Below, piece after piece: positions 27,091 to 35,024 of a stretch of 64,000 nt of DNA (positions are counted from its first letter, which is position 1; every line of letters begins with the position of its first letter). The notes below the pieces were generated by a model. That model was not told the origin of the DNA and ran no database searches. It saw only the letters and a program-made list of their open reading frames with translations. The position numbers and the translations under genes are program-made. Location: NCBI RefSeq assembly GCF_001570425.1, contig NZ_BCSX01000039.1:62001-126000 (forward strand). Reading direction: 5' to 3'. The DNA comes from Mycolicibacterium brisbanense (lineage in GTDB: Bacteria; Actinomycetota; Actinomycetes; Mycobacteriales; Mycobacteriaceae).

Positions 27091-28206
27091 ATGACCATCG
27101 AATTCGACGCCGCCGTCTTCAGGACGCCGAACGCACCACTGACCATCGAGAGAGTTTCGCTGCCGTCGACGCCTCCGCCCGGCGACGTACTCGTGCGGCT
27201 CAAGGCTAGCGGGTTGTGTCACAGCGACTTTCACGTGCTTGCCGGTGAGTGGGGCGTGCCGACACCCATGATTCTCGGCCATGAAGGCGCCGGGATCGTC
27301 GAGAGCGTGGGGGAGGGGGTGACCACCCTGGCGAAAGGCGATCACGTTGTGCTGTCGTGGACACCCTCATGCCGCAGGTGCCGTTACTGCATCAGCGGGC
27401 GGCCCGTCTTGTGCGACATGGTCAGCCAGCATTCGGCCAACCATCTGTCCTTCGACGGCCGGTCGCGGATCACCGGGGCAGACGGCAAGGACGTCCTGAG
27501 CTTCGCCGGCGTCGGCACGTTCGGCCAATACGCGATGGTGCCCGAATCCGGCGCGATCGCGATCCGCGACGACGCGCCCTTCGAACAGTCGGCATTGATC
27601 GGCTGCGCCGTCACCACCGGTATTGGGGCCGCCGTCAACACCGCCAAGGTGCGGCCCAGTGACATCGTGTTGGTCATCGGCTGCGGCGGTGTCGGACTCA
27701 ACGCCATCCAGGGTGCGCGCCTGGTCGGTGCGCGGCAGATCATCGCCGCCGACATCTCCGACGAAAAGTTGCGACAAGCACGGGTTTTCGGAGCCAACGA
27801 CATCATCAACAGCGCGCAAGAGAATCTGGCGGAGAGAATCGCACAACTGACCGACGGGCGTGGTGTGGAGGTCGCCATCGAGGCCATCGGACTGCCGCAG
27901 ACCATTGAGGCCGCCTACGCTGCCTTGGCCCGAGGCGGCACCGCCGTCGTCGCGGGCCAGGTGGCGGACGGCATGAAGATCACGATCGACCCGTTCGTCA
28001 TGTCTGATCAAGAGCTTTCCCTCATCGGGTCGAACTATGGCTCAAGCAAGCCCGCCACCGATTTCCCGTTGCTCGTCGAGCACTACATGCACGACCGCAT
28101 CGACCTCGACTCGCTCGTGACCCGCGTCATCGCCCTGGAGGAGATCAACGAGGGGTTCGACGAGATGAAACGCGGCATCGGGATCCGTTCGGTGATCAAG
28201 TACTGA
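27091..28206 (+). CDS. zinc-dependent alcohol dehydrogenase, class III/AdhD-like
   Basis: The product has 371 residues from the ATG at 27091, behind AAAAGGGA; an ATG at 27070 overlapping the ligase stop is the alternative. Catalytic zinc ligands are Cys43 (GLCHSD), His64 (GHEGAG) and Cys172 (GCAVTTG); structural zinc ligands are Cys94, 97, 100 and 108. The NAD-binding GCGGVG is at 197-202. It resembles AdhD of the mymA operon and mycothiol-dependent formaldehyde dehydrogenases. The likely reaction is NAD-dependent alcohol/aldehyde conversion for the product activated by the ligase. A GGTGCA palindrome follows 10 bp after the stop and belongs to the next unit. Confidence 0.9.
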   Translation: MTIEFDAAVFRTPNAPLTIERVSLPSTPPPGDVLVRLKASGLCHSDFHVLAGEWGVPTPMILGHEGAGIVESVGEGVTTLAKGDHVVLSWTPSCRRCRYCISGRPVLCDMVSQHSANHLSFDGRSRITGADGKDVLSFAGVGTFGQYAMVPESGAIAIRDDAPFEQSALIGCAVTTGIGAAVNTAKVRPSDIVLVIGCGGVGLNAIQGARLVGARQIIAADISDEKLRQARVFGANDIINSAQENLAERIAQLTDGRGVEVAIEAIGLPQTIEAAYAALARGGTAVVAGQVADGMKITIDPFVMSDQELSLIGSNYGSSKPATDFPLLVEHYMHDRIDLDSLVTRVIALEEINEGFDEMKRGIGIRSVIKY

Positions 28207-28215
28207 CGGTCGATG

Positions 28216-28230
28216 GGTGCAATATGCACC
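28216..28230. promoter_or_regulatory. GGTGCA-N3-TGCACC palindrome, copy 3
   Basis: GGTGCA-ATA-TGCACC is a perfect inverted repeat 127 bp upstream of the PhyH start. It matches copies at 18126-18140 and 20339-20353. The PucR regulator encoded two genes downstream is the nearest candidate binder. Confidence 0.6.
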
Positions 28231-28255
28231 GTGTGCCCGCGTGATTGGTTGAGAG

Positions 28256-28268
28256 GTGCCCGTGGCAC
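28256..28268. promoter_or_regulatory. secondary inverted repeat GTGCC-CGT-GGCAC
   Basis: This shorter repeat lies 38 bp downstream of copy 3 (centre to centre) and keeps the GTGC/GCAC core, so it may be a weaker site for the same regulator in the PhyH promoter region. Confidence 0.3.
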
Positions 28269-28356
28269 TGCGCCAGCGAAGCGGCAATAGTGAGATGTAC
28301 GCCACACCAATCGCTAGGCGTTCCATCAAAACTCAACTCGCAGAAAGAGATACGCG

Positions 28357-29217
28357 ATGACAACCGCAGTTTCGAACCTCAGGAAGTTGCCCCACACGGC
28401 GGACATCGCGGACATTCGCGCCGTCGTCGCCGAGGACGGCGGCGTGATCATCGAGGGCCTGCTCACCCCCGAGCAGGTCACGCGTTTCAACGCCGAGATC
28501 GAGGCGCCGCTGGCCGCGCTGACCCCCGGCGGCAAACACGAGCTCGAGATCGTCAACGAATTCCACGGCGCCAACACCAAGCGCCTCACCAACCTGGTCA
28601 CGCACAGCCCGGTTTTCCGGAACGAGATCATCAACCACGACCTGGTGCATGCGCTGTGTGACGCGACCTTCCTCGAGGAGTCCGGCACCTACTGGATGAC
28701 CACCGCCCAGGTCATCGAGATCGGGCCCGGCAACCGCGCGCAGTTCCTGCACCGCGATCTCGAGAACTGGTTCCCCTTCGTCGGCATGGGCCCCGCCGGC
28801 CCGGAGATCACCCTCAACTTCCTCATCGCCCTCACCGACTTCACCGAGGAGAACGGTGCGACCCGCGTCATCCCGGGCAGCCACAAGTGGCCCGACTTCC
28901 AAGATCGCGGCACCCCCGAGCAGACGGTTCCCGCGATCATGAAGGCGGGCGACGCCCTGTTCTTCAGCGGCAAGACGGCCCACGGCGGTGGCGCCAACGT
29001 CACCACCGATCAGTACCGCCGCGCGGTGTCCTTCGCGTTCAACCCGGGCTTCCTGGTCGGGGAGGAGGCCTACCCGTTCCTGGTTGATCGGGACGTGGTG
29101 AAGACGCTGCCTGAGCGCGTCCAGCGCATCCTCGGGTTCCGCTCTCAGTACCCCACGGGCTCGCCCGGTCTGTGGATGGTCGACTACCGCGAACTCGCCG
29201 ATCACCTCGGCCTGTAA
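28357..29217 (+). CDS. phytanoyl-CoA dioxygenase (PhyH) family oxygenase
   Basis: The product has 286 residues. The iron triad of the 2-oxoglutarate-dependent fold is His132-x-Asp134 (FLHRDLENW) and His209 (GKTAHGGGANV), with Arg221 or Arg222 placed to bind 2-oxoglutarate. PhyH proteins hydroxylate acyl-CoAs, alkaloid or natural-product carbons; the substrate here is not evident. Codon use is strongly C/G at third positions. The PucR regulator gene begins 15 bp after the stop, so the two are likely one transcript driven from the promoter next to the palindrome at 28216-28230. Confidence 0.88.
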   Translation: MTTAVSNLRKLPHTADIADIRAVVAEDGGVIIEGLLTPEQVTRFNAEIEAPLAALTPGGKHELEIVNEFHGANTKRLTNLVTHSPVFRNEIINHDLVHALCDATFLEESGTYWMTTAQVIEIGPGNRAQFLHRDLENWFPFVGMGPAGPEITLNFLIALTDFTEENGATRVIPGSHKWPDFQDRGTPEQTVPAIMKAGDALFFSGKTAHGGGANVTTDQYRRAVSFAFNPGFLVGEEAYPFLVDRDVVKTLPERVQRILGFRSQYPTGSPGLWMVDYRELADHLGL

Positions 29218-29232
29218 CGGCAGACTGTTGCC

Positions 29233-30465
29233 ATGACACCGGATCAGCTGTGGCCCGATGCATCCGATCCGGTCCGCCGGTTGATCCGGGAACTCGCTGA
29301 GTCGATGCTGGCGAGGTCCGGCGACGTCATCGACGATCTGACTGCAGCGTCGCTGCAGGACCCGAAGTACCGGGCGATCGCCGATGACCCGGTGCTCGCG
29401 GATGCCGACGCGCAGATGGTGGTCTCTCACCTCAAGCACTGGCTGACGTCTAACATTGCAGAACCCGGTCGTCGGGTCAGTCCCGCCACGGGAAGCGTCA
29501 TGCGCACATATGCCCGCGATGTGGTGCTGCGCGGCCTCACGACTGACGATGTCCTGGGGTGGCGATCCGCTCAACGCGTCGCCTGGAATTGGTGGCTAGC
29601 GGCGTGTTTCAAGACGACGGACAATGCGGATCAGCTTCGCGAACTGATCGAGATCTCCGGGAATTCGCTGACAACATTCGTCGACGACTCCATCGCCGAA
29701 CTCGCCGAACACATCCGTCGGGTACGCGAGGAATTCGCCGGTGGCTCACAGCTGCAGCGCTACGCCACCGTCGAACTCCTGCTCCAGGGCGCAGACATAG
29801 CACCATCGCGCGCCGAAGCGCAGCTCGGCTACGCGCTGACCGGTTCGCACGTCGGCGCCGTCGTCTGGGTCGACTCGGAACAGGATGTCGGCTTACTCGA
29901 GCGTTGCAGTGAGCAGGTGATGCGGGCATGCGGTGCGCACCGGCGGCTGACGGTGGTCGCCGGCACCACCGCGTTGTGGCTGTGGATACCGGCGAAGACA
30001 ACCCCAACGGTCGATGCCCTCGCCGAGCACCTGGGGCGACGGCGCGGTGTGCGCGTGGCCCTCGGCCGCACGGCACCTGGCGTCAGCGGTTTCCGGCGAA
30101 CACATATGGATGCCGCTGCAGCGCAACGGCTTCTAGCACGCCTGGAATCCGAGCTGTCCATCGTGCGCTACGAGGACGTCCACTTGGTGGACTTGTTGTC
30201 GACCGACCTGTCATCTGCTGATCAGTTCGTGACGGACGTGCTCGGTGAGTTCAAGGACGCCAGCCCGGCACTGCACCAGACCGTACTGACCTATGTCGAC
30301 GAGGGACTTAACCGGACGAGCACCGCCGAGCGGCTATACACACACCGCAACACCATCGATCGACGCCTTGCCCGCGTCGACGAGCTCCTGCCGAAACCAT
30401 TCGCGCGCAACCCGATCGAAGTGACAGCTGCCCTGACGCTGCTCCGGGTACGCGCAGGGCAGTGA
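29233..30465 (+). CDS. PucR/CdaR-family transcriptional regulator
   Basis: The product has 410 residues. The N-terminal part is helical (roughly 1-150) with no known domain. A GGDEF-like central fold typical of CdaR follows, and the C-terminus (about 350-405) has the PucR helix-turn-helix with TVLTYVDEGLNRTSTAERL and YTHRNTIDRRLARV. PucR proteins usually sense a catabolic intermediate and activate neighbouring genes. Position suggests autoregulation with PhyH. Three shared palindromes in the window may mark its regulon, which would include the amine oxidase and the MspA operon. Confidence 0.85.
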   Translation: MTPDQLWPDASDPVRRLIRELAESMLARSGDVIDDLTAASLQDPKYRAIADDPVLADADAQMVVSHLKHWLTSNIAEPGRRVSPATGSVMRTYARDVVLRGLTTDDVLGWRSAQRVAWNWWLAACFKTTDNADQLRELIEISGNSLTTFVDDSIAELAEHIRRVREEFAGGSQLQRYATVELLLQGADIAPSRAEAQLGYALTGSHVGAVVWVDSEQDVGLLERCSEQVMRACGAHRRLTVVAGTTALWLWIPAKTTPTVDALAEHLGRRRGVRVALGRTAPGVSGFRRTHMDAAAAQRLLARLESELSIVRYEDVHLVDLLSTDLSSADQFVTDVLGEFKDASPALHQTVLTYVDEGLNRTSTAERLYTHRNTIDRRLARVDELLPKPFARNPIEVTAALTLLRVRAGQ

Positions 30466-30496
30466 GCTGCGCCCAGGCGTGGGGTGGTTGGCGGAG

Positions 30497-31120
30497 CTAT
30501 GTCGCGAAGGTCTGAACGTGGTCGATGGCCGCGTTGAGCGCGTTTTTCAGCGGGGCGACATCTTGTTGCACCTGGGTGAGGACCATGCCGCCCTGGAAGG
30601 CCGAAAGCAGGAGATCGGCGAGCTGCTCAGGGTCTGCGTCGGCGTTGAGGCGGCCGAGAGTCTGCATCCGCACGAGTCCGTCTCGGAAGATCGCCCGCCA
30701 CTGATCGAATGCTCGGGCGAGCTCGTCGTGAACGTCCAGATCTGACTTGATGATCTGGCTCGCCAGGGAGCCAAGCGTGCAACCGTCCTGGTAGGCGCTC
30801 TCGTGGACGACGTAGTAATCCACCCAGGCCCGAAGTGCATCGATGTTGTCGAAGCCGGCGAATTGCTCGCCGCCGTAGAAGTTCAGGATGCGCTCGGACT
30901 GCCATTCGATCACCGCCAGGACGAGGCTTTCTTTGGTCGGGAAATAGTGGTTGAGCTGCGATCCGCTGACTCCGGTGACACGACGGAGCTGCTCGTTGTT
31001 GGTGGCGGCGACGCCGTTGGCGTGGATCAGCTCGGCGGCGTGCTCGAGGATCCGCGCCCGCGTCGCTTCTCCCTTTTTGGTGAGCTTGCGCGCCTCGTGC
31101 ACTGCCGTTTTGTCGGTCAT
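30497..31120 (-). CDS. TetR-family repressor of the divergent stress operon
   Basis: The product has 207 residues, with the helix-turn-helix around residues 20-62 (ARILEHAAELIHANG and GVSGSQLNHYFPTKES). A single cysteine (Cys115) in the ligand domain could act as a redox or electrophile sensor, as in NemR-type TetRs; this is inferred. A TATTGT -10 sequence at 31128-31133 ends 7 nt before the ATG, so the transcript is probably leaderless. The first of two identical-arm operators lies directly behind that -10, which fits autorepression. Confidence 0.88.
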   Translation of the reverse strand: MTDKTAVHEARKLTKKGEATRARILEHAAELIHANGVAATNNEQLRRVTGVSGSQLNHYFPTKESLVLAVIEWQSERILNFYGGEQFAGFDNIDALRAWVDYYVVHESAYQDGCTLGSLASQIIKSDLDVHDELARAFDQWRAIFRDGLVRMQTLGRLNADADPEQLADLLLSAFQGGMVLTQVQQDVAPLKNALNAAIDHVQTFAT

Positions 31121-31140
31121 GGTCGAGACAATACCAAAAT

Positions 31141-31156
31141 TGGGCTTGACAGCCCA
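31141..31156. promoter_or_regulatory. operator TGGGCT-TGAC-AGCCCA
   Basis: Perfect 6-bp arms. The site lies between the -10 and the expected -35 of the leaderless TetR gene. Its arms are identical to those of the site at 31182-31197, 41 bp away. Confidence 0.7.
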
Positions 31157-31181
31157 CTGCATCTCGTGTTCACTCCAGAAG

Positions 31182-31197
31182 TGGGCTAAACAGCCCA
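31182..31197. promoter_or_regulatory. operator TGGGCT-AAAC-AGCCCA
   Basis: Second copy with the same arms, 35 bp before the AhpD-like start codon. The 41-bp centre distance is close to four helical turns, so two TetR dimers could bind on one DNA face and control both divergent promoters. Confidence 0.7.
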
Positions 31198-31231
31198 AAA
31201 AGAGTTCCCCACTACTGGAGGTTGATCCGCC

Positions 31232-31771
31232 ATGTCACGTCTGACCACTCCCGCTTCCGATGACATCGCCGCTGACGCCCGGAGCGTCCTGGGCAACGTC
31301 GGTAAGCAGTTCGGCTTTGTTCCGAACATGTTCGCGATGCTTGCGTCGAATCCGACGGTGCTGGATGTCGTCATGTCGCTGCAGGTCAGCCTGAGCCGCG
31401 TGCTGGACGCCAAGACCCGGCACACCATTGCGCTGGCGGTGTCCGAAGCCAACAGCTGCGATTACTGCCTGGCGGTGCACTCATATGTGTCCGCTGAGCT
31501 CGGCGGGATGGCGCACGACGACATCGCCCTGGCGCGGTCCGGTAGCTCGATCGATCCCAAGCGCGCCGCCGTCGCCCGGTTTGCTCAGCGAGTGGTCGAA
31601 ACCCGGGGCCAGGTCACCGACGCCGACCTGGCCGCGGTGCGAGGGGCCGGCTACACCGATCCGCAAATCCTGGCCATCATCACCGTCGCCGTGCAGACCC
31701 TGCTGACCAACTACATCAACAACGTCAACCAGACCGTCATCGATATTCCGGCGGCAGGCACTGCCGCGTAA
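31232..31771 (+). CDS. AhpD-like carboxymuconolactone decarboxylase-family peroxidase
   Basis: The product has 179 residues with the AhpD-type redox motif: Cys76-Asp-Tyr-Cys79 followed by His83 in the EANSCDYCLAVH helix. Proteins of this kind reduce organic hydroperoxides or serve as thiol-linked adaptors. It begins a three-gene operon with a nitroreductase and an RclC/DUF417 membrane protein. The operator pair upstream and the divergent TetR point to induction by an electrophile, hypochlorite or hydroperoxide. A GGAGG stretch at 31217-31221 gives a ribosome site at about 10 nt. Confidence 0.85.
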   Translation: MSRLTTPASDDIAADARSVLGNVGKQFGFVPNMFAMLASNPTVLDVVMSLQVSLSRVLDAKTRHTIALAVSEANSCDYCLAVHSYVSAELGGMAHDDIALARSGSSIDPKRAAVARFAQRVVETRGQVTDADLAAVRGAGYTDPQILAIITVAVQTLLTNYINNVNQTVIDIPAAGTAA

Positions 31772-31818
31772 CCCCACCGGCCGTCACGTCAAACCCATTG
31801 CGAAGAAAGCGAATTGAT

Positions 31819-32466
31819 ATGAACATCGACAACCTCATGAGCCGGCACCTTACGAGATACTTCGACTCCAGCAAGACAATCCCGGCGGAATCCCTACAGC
31901 AGTTGCTGCGCTTTCTGCGCTCGACGCCGTCATCGGTGAACGTGCAAGCCAGTCGCTACTACGTGCTCGGCACGCCCGAAGGGAAGGCGCGGCTCGCGGA
32001 CAACCTCGGCGAACGGTTCCTCGACAACGGCGCAAAGATCCGGGATGCGTCGCACGTCATCATCTTCACCACCAGAGCCGCCCTGCCCGACAGCCACCTC
32101 GACGAGGTGTTCGGCAAAGAGCAGGCTGACCGGCGCTTCCCCGACGCTACGAAACAGGCGCTATGGGAATCGATGACCCGCGACTTCCTCAACCTCCGCA
32201 CCTACGGCTATAAGGACTTGAGCCACTGGATGGAGAAGCAGTCCTACATGGCGCTGGGCATGACAATGATGGCGGCCGCCGAATTGGGCTTCGATGCCAC
32301 GCCGCTGGAAGGTTTCGACCCGGCCAGTGTCGACGCGGCATTCAAAATCCGAGAAACCGGATACACCACGACGGTTCTGCTGGCCCTCGGCTACCCGGAC
32401 GCCGCCAAGGTCTACACCAACCCGATTTCGAGATTCGACCACGACCGGCTCTTCACCTTCGTCTGA
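31819..32466 (+). CDS. nitroreductase-family flavoprotein (NfsB/oxidoreductase type)
   Basis: The product has 215 residues from the ATG at 31819; an upstream ATG at 31798 is less well placed. The N-terminal helix pattern with LLRFLRSTPSSVNVQASRYYVL and the later EKQSYMALGMTMMAAAELGFDATPLEGF stretch are typical of FMN nitroreductases of the NfsB branch. These reduce quinones, nitro groups or enones with NAD(P)H. Placed between a thiol peroxidase-like protein and an RclC-like protein, it most likely detoxifies electrophiles. Confidence 0.88.
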   Translation: MNIDNLMSRHLTRYFDSSKTIPAESLQQLLRFLRSTPSSVNVQASRYYVLGTPEGKARLADNLGERFLDNGAKIRDASHVIIFTTRAALPDSHLDEVFGKEQADRRFPDATKQALWESMTRDFLNLRTYGYKDLSHWMEKQSYMALGMTMMAAAELGFDATPLEGFDPASVDAAFKIRETGYTTTVLLALGYPDAAKVYTNPISRFDHDRLFTFV

Positions 32467-32489
32467 ACCTGAAAGAAAGGTACGCAAGA

Positions 32490-33002
32490 ATGTCCAGCAA
32501 GAACGACGTGCTCACTACTGTCTGTCAAAACAACGCCCCGGCCGTCAGGACTCTCGCGCAGTTAGTCGCCCGCTATGGGCTTGCGATAGTGATCGGCTGG
32601 ATCGGAATCTTCAAATTCTGCTCCTACGAGGCCCTCAACATCGAGCCACTGGTTGCCAACAGCCCCTTCATGGGTTGGCTCTACGGCATTTTCAGCGCCA
32701 CGACGTTTTCGTCGATCCTCGGCGTCGTGGAGATTGTCACCGCACTTCTGCTGATGGTAAAGCCGTGGTATCCGAGGGTTTCGCTGGTGGGCAGTGCCTT
32801 GGCGATAGTGCTGTTCGTGAGCACGTTGTCATTCGTCATCACGACACCTGGGGTCGGTGAAGCATCGGCCGGCGGGTTCCCGCTGCTCTCCATGACGGGG
32901 CAATTTCTCATCAAAGACATCGTGTTGCTGGGAGCTTCGATTTTCACCCTCGCTGATGCGATGGAAGCCATCGCTCATCGAGTGACGGTGGAAACAGTGT
33001 GA
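32490..33002 (+). CDS. DUF417 / RclC-like inner-membrane protein
   Basis: The product has 170 residues and four hydrophobic helices. IVIGWIGIFKFCSYEALNIEPLVANSPFMGWLY is the characteristic DUF417 (YkgB/RclC) segment, with the GxxKFxxYEAxxIxPLVxxSP core. In E. coli RclC belongs to the reactive-chlorine resistance operon. The gene starts 23 bp after the nitroreductase stop and is followed by a perfect terminator, so it ends the operon. Confidence 0.88.
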   Translation: MSSKNDVLTTVCQNNAPAVRTLAQLVARYGLAIVIGWIGIFKFCSYEALNIEPLVANSPFMGWLYGIFSATTFSSILGVVEIVTALLLMVKPWYPRVSLVGSALAIVLFVSTLSFVITTPGVGEASAGGFPLLSMTGQFLIKDIVLLGASIFTLADAMEAIAHRVTVETV

Positions 33003-33309
33003 ATTCGTCTCGGGTGGTCGAGTCGTTGTGTGCCGCCAGGTCATTTCAAGCTGTCGAGCCTGGTGTGCAACATAGGTGCGGGGCGCTCGGTTTGCCGGAG
33101 CCTGGGCCATCCATACGAGGCTGATTTTTCAGGGACATGCGCGGCCACCCCCAACAGAAAACCCCGGCCAAAGGCCGGGGTTTTCTGTAACCGATGACTC
33201 AACTCATCACAGTGTGTCCGAGGGGGGACTTGTCCGTCTACGACACGGGTCGTGGTCTGGCGATTGGGGCGCTGACCGCTTCGGTCAAGCACCGGTCCAC
33301 GTTTTTCGC
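33003..33309. other. intergenic region between convergent genes
   Basis: The 307 bp hold one strong intrinsic terminator (33154-33188) and otherwise no supported gene. The short open frames across it lack ribosome sites and run through the terminator. Confidence 0.6.
33154..33188 (+). terminator. intrinsic terminator, perfect 16-bp stem
   Basis: ACAGAAAACCCCGGCC, loop AAA, then the exact complement GGCCGGGGTTTTCTGT. The stem ends in a T-run on the plus strand and, read the other way, also in a T-run, so it can serve both the stress operon and the converging CMD gene. Confidence 0.9.
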
Positions 33310-33888
33310 TCAATCGCAACCCTGAGGAGCTCGCCCATCGGGCGGCCAGCCGTCGGTACCGGACTCAAGCGGAATATTCAGAGATCGAAGCAGGATCGAA
33401 AAGAGCCGCCAATTGGCGATTGCTCCGACAAGTTCGACCAAAACGGCGTGATCGCTATTGAATGCCTTCTGGCACCCAGCCCAGTTTTCCTCGGAGATGA
33501 CCCCGTCGCGTACCACATCATCGGTCGCTGCGAGGACCGCACGCTCGACTGGCCCGAGGCTTTCGGAATTCTGCCAGTCGCGCACCGCCAGGAGATCATG
33601 CTCAGGCACGCCGAGCAGTGTGGCGATTCGCCAATGTTGAGTCCATTCGTATTCGGAGCCAGTAATCCAGCCGATGCGCATGATGACCAGCTCGCGTAGC
33701 CGCGCGTCAAGGGAACCGCGGAAGAGTAACGCGTCTAGCAGCCCATACAGCGCAACCGCCACACGCGGCTGATGAAGTGCCACGCGGAATACCGACAGGT
33801 CTGCCAACTCTTCGGGCAACCCACATTCGGCAGCTCGCAGCTGGGCCTGCTCACGGTCGAGCATCGGTACGCGTTCCGCCATGGTCAC
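33310..33888 (-). CDS. carboxymuconolactone decarboxylase-family protein without CxxC
   Basis: The product has 192 residues. The CMD core helix RLRELVIMRIGWITGSEYEWTQHWRIA is present, but the positions of the AhpD cysteines are taken by other residues, so a thiol peroxidase role is unlikely. Homologous CMD proteins include lactone-ring enzymes and many of unknown function. The start is either a GTG at 33888 or the ATG at 33882; GAGAGGG upstream fits the GTG better. It is the last gene after a thiolase and an alcohol dehydrogenase on the same strand, 35 bp beyond the dehydrogenase stop. Confidence 0.82.
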   Translation of the reverse strand: MTMAERVPMLDREQAQLRAAECGLPEELADLSVFRVALHQPRVAVALYGLLDALLFRGSLDARLRELVIMRIGWITGSEYEWTQHWRIATLLGVPEHDLLAVRDWQNSESLGPVERAVLAATDDVVRDGVISEENWAGCQKAFNSDHAVLVELVGAIANWRLFSILLRSLNIPLESGTDGWPPDGRAPQGCD

Positions 33889-33912
33889 GGGTGGCCCTCT
33901 CTGTTGAACCTC

Positions 33913-33937
33913 TGCCCACGCCGTTAGGGCGTGGGCA
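33913..33937 (-). terminator. stem-loop over the dehydrogenase stop codon
   Basis: TGCCCACGCC and GGCGTGGGCA form a 10-bp perfect stem around a 5-base loop that holds part of the stop codon of the alcohol dehydrogenase gene. On the minus strand no T-run follows, so partial attenuation or mRNA stabilisation before the CMD gene is as likely as full termination. Confidence 0.45.
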
Positions 33938-35024
33938 AAAAGACGTTGTGCAGCGCCCCACTTGATCGGGCACTTTCATCTGCAAGCGAAGTGAGCAGCT
34001 GCGCGAGCCCAGCGAATCCGGTTGATTCTCTGGTGATCCGGTCGAACGGCCAGCGGCCCAGGGCGAGAATCTCGAGGGCTGCCCGGTGGGCGGGATACTC
34101 CACGCCGAGTGCGCCTACGACGTGTAATTCTTTATAGACCAACAAGTCTGGTTCAAACCGGGGCGTGCCGCCTCCTCCACGGGTGCCGGCCACCACAATT
34201 GTGCCGCCGGGCCTGGCAAGGCCGACGGCATCGGCGAACGCGGAGGGTGCTTTAGCGGTGACGTCGACGACCACGTCGGCAAGCCGTCCGCCTGTCTCAC
34301 GCTGGAGCGCGGTCACTGCATCGTCCTGCGATACATCGATGGGCAGGTCGACACCGAATGATCTGGCTATGGCCAGTCGTTGTTCGTCGCGTGGGCCTAC
34401 GCCGGTCATCGCGACGAACGCGGCTCCCGCCTCTTTGGCCGCCACCGCCGCACAGATTCCGCGGATGCCGGGCCCCAGGATCGCTACGACGTCCCCGGCC
34501 TTGGTGTCGGGAAGAGTCGCCCCCCACTGGATACCGGCCCCGAGAGGGTTGAACAACGTGGCGAGAACGGGGTCCATGTCTTCGGCAATCGGGAGCAGCA
34601 TCGCGTCCCACGGAAGCTCCACATGGGTGGCGTATCCGCCCCATAAGCCCGCGCCGACCTCCACGTCGACAAACCCGAACATGGTGGCGATGCCGTTCAC
34701 CGCGCACCGCCGGTATTCGCCGCGGCGGCACTCGGGGCAGTCTCGGCAGGACCGGAACACCTCAACGGCCACGCGCTGGCCGGCTTGTACACCCCAGCGT
34801 TGGCCAGCCGCAGCGCCAACATGTTCGACGATGCCGACGATTTCGTGCCCTGGAACGAATGAGAAGCCGGCAGGCAGGTGTCCGGTGAATTGTTCGTGAT
34901 CTGTTCCGCACAGACCGCATGCTTCAACTCGCAGGATCGCACCCCGGTCGCCGACGTCGGGGATGGTCATCTGGCGCCGCTGCAGACTCCGCGGTCCGGT
35001 CAGCACCATCGCCTCGGCGATCAT
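33924..35024 (-). CDS. zinc-dependent alcohol dehydrogenase (Tdh-like branch)
   Basis: The product has 366 residues from the ATG at 35024, which overlaps the thiolase stop by 4 bp. Zinc ligands are in GLCGTDHEQF and GHEIVG; a structural cysteine cluster is RDCPECRRGEYRRC. The cofactor loop reads GPGIRG, a variant of the GxGxxG pattern. It resembles threonine/sorbitol dehydrogenase-like medium-chain dehydrogenases. Together with the thiolase and CMD protein it looks like a small catabolic operon; the substrate is not evident. Confidence 0.85.
   Translation of the reverse strand: MIAEAMVLTGPRSLQRRQMTIPDVGDRGAILRVEACGLCGTDHEQFTGHLPAGFSFVPGHEIVGIVEHVGAAAGQRWGVQAGQRVAVEVFRSCRDCPECRRGEYRRCAVNGIATMFGFVDVEVGAGLWGGYATHVELPWDAMLLPIAEDMDPVLATLFNPLGAGIQWGATLPDTKAGDVVAILGPGIRGICAAVAAKEAGAAFVAMTGVGPRDEQRLAIARSFGVDLPIDVSQDDAVTALQRETGGRLADVVVDVTAKAPSAFADAVGLARPGGTIVVAGTRGGGGTPRFEPDLLVYKELHVVGALGVEYPAHRAALEILALGRWPFDRITRESTGFAGLAQLLTSLADESARSSGALHNVFLPTP

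Noticed and set aside
28333..29574. 413-residue minus-strand frame opposite PhyH and part of the PucR gene
   Set aside because: It spans two genes with intact catalytic motifs on the other strand and has Gln/Arg/Val-rich low-information sequence typical of antisense shadows.
31798..32466. Start of the nitroreductase at 31798
   Set aside because: That ATG lacks a ribosome site and gives an extra basic N-terminus; the ATG at 31819 follows GAAGAAAG.
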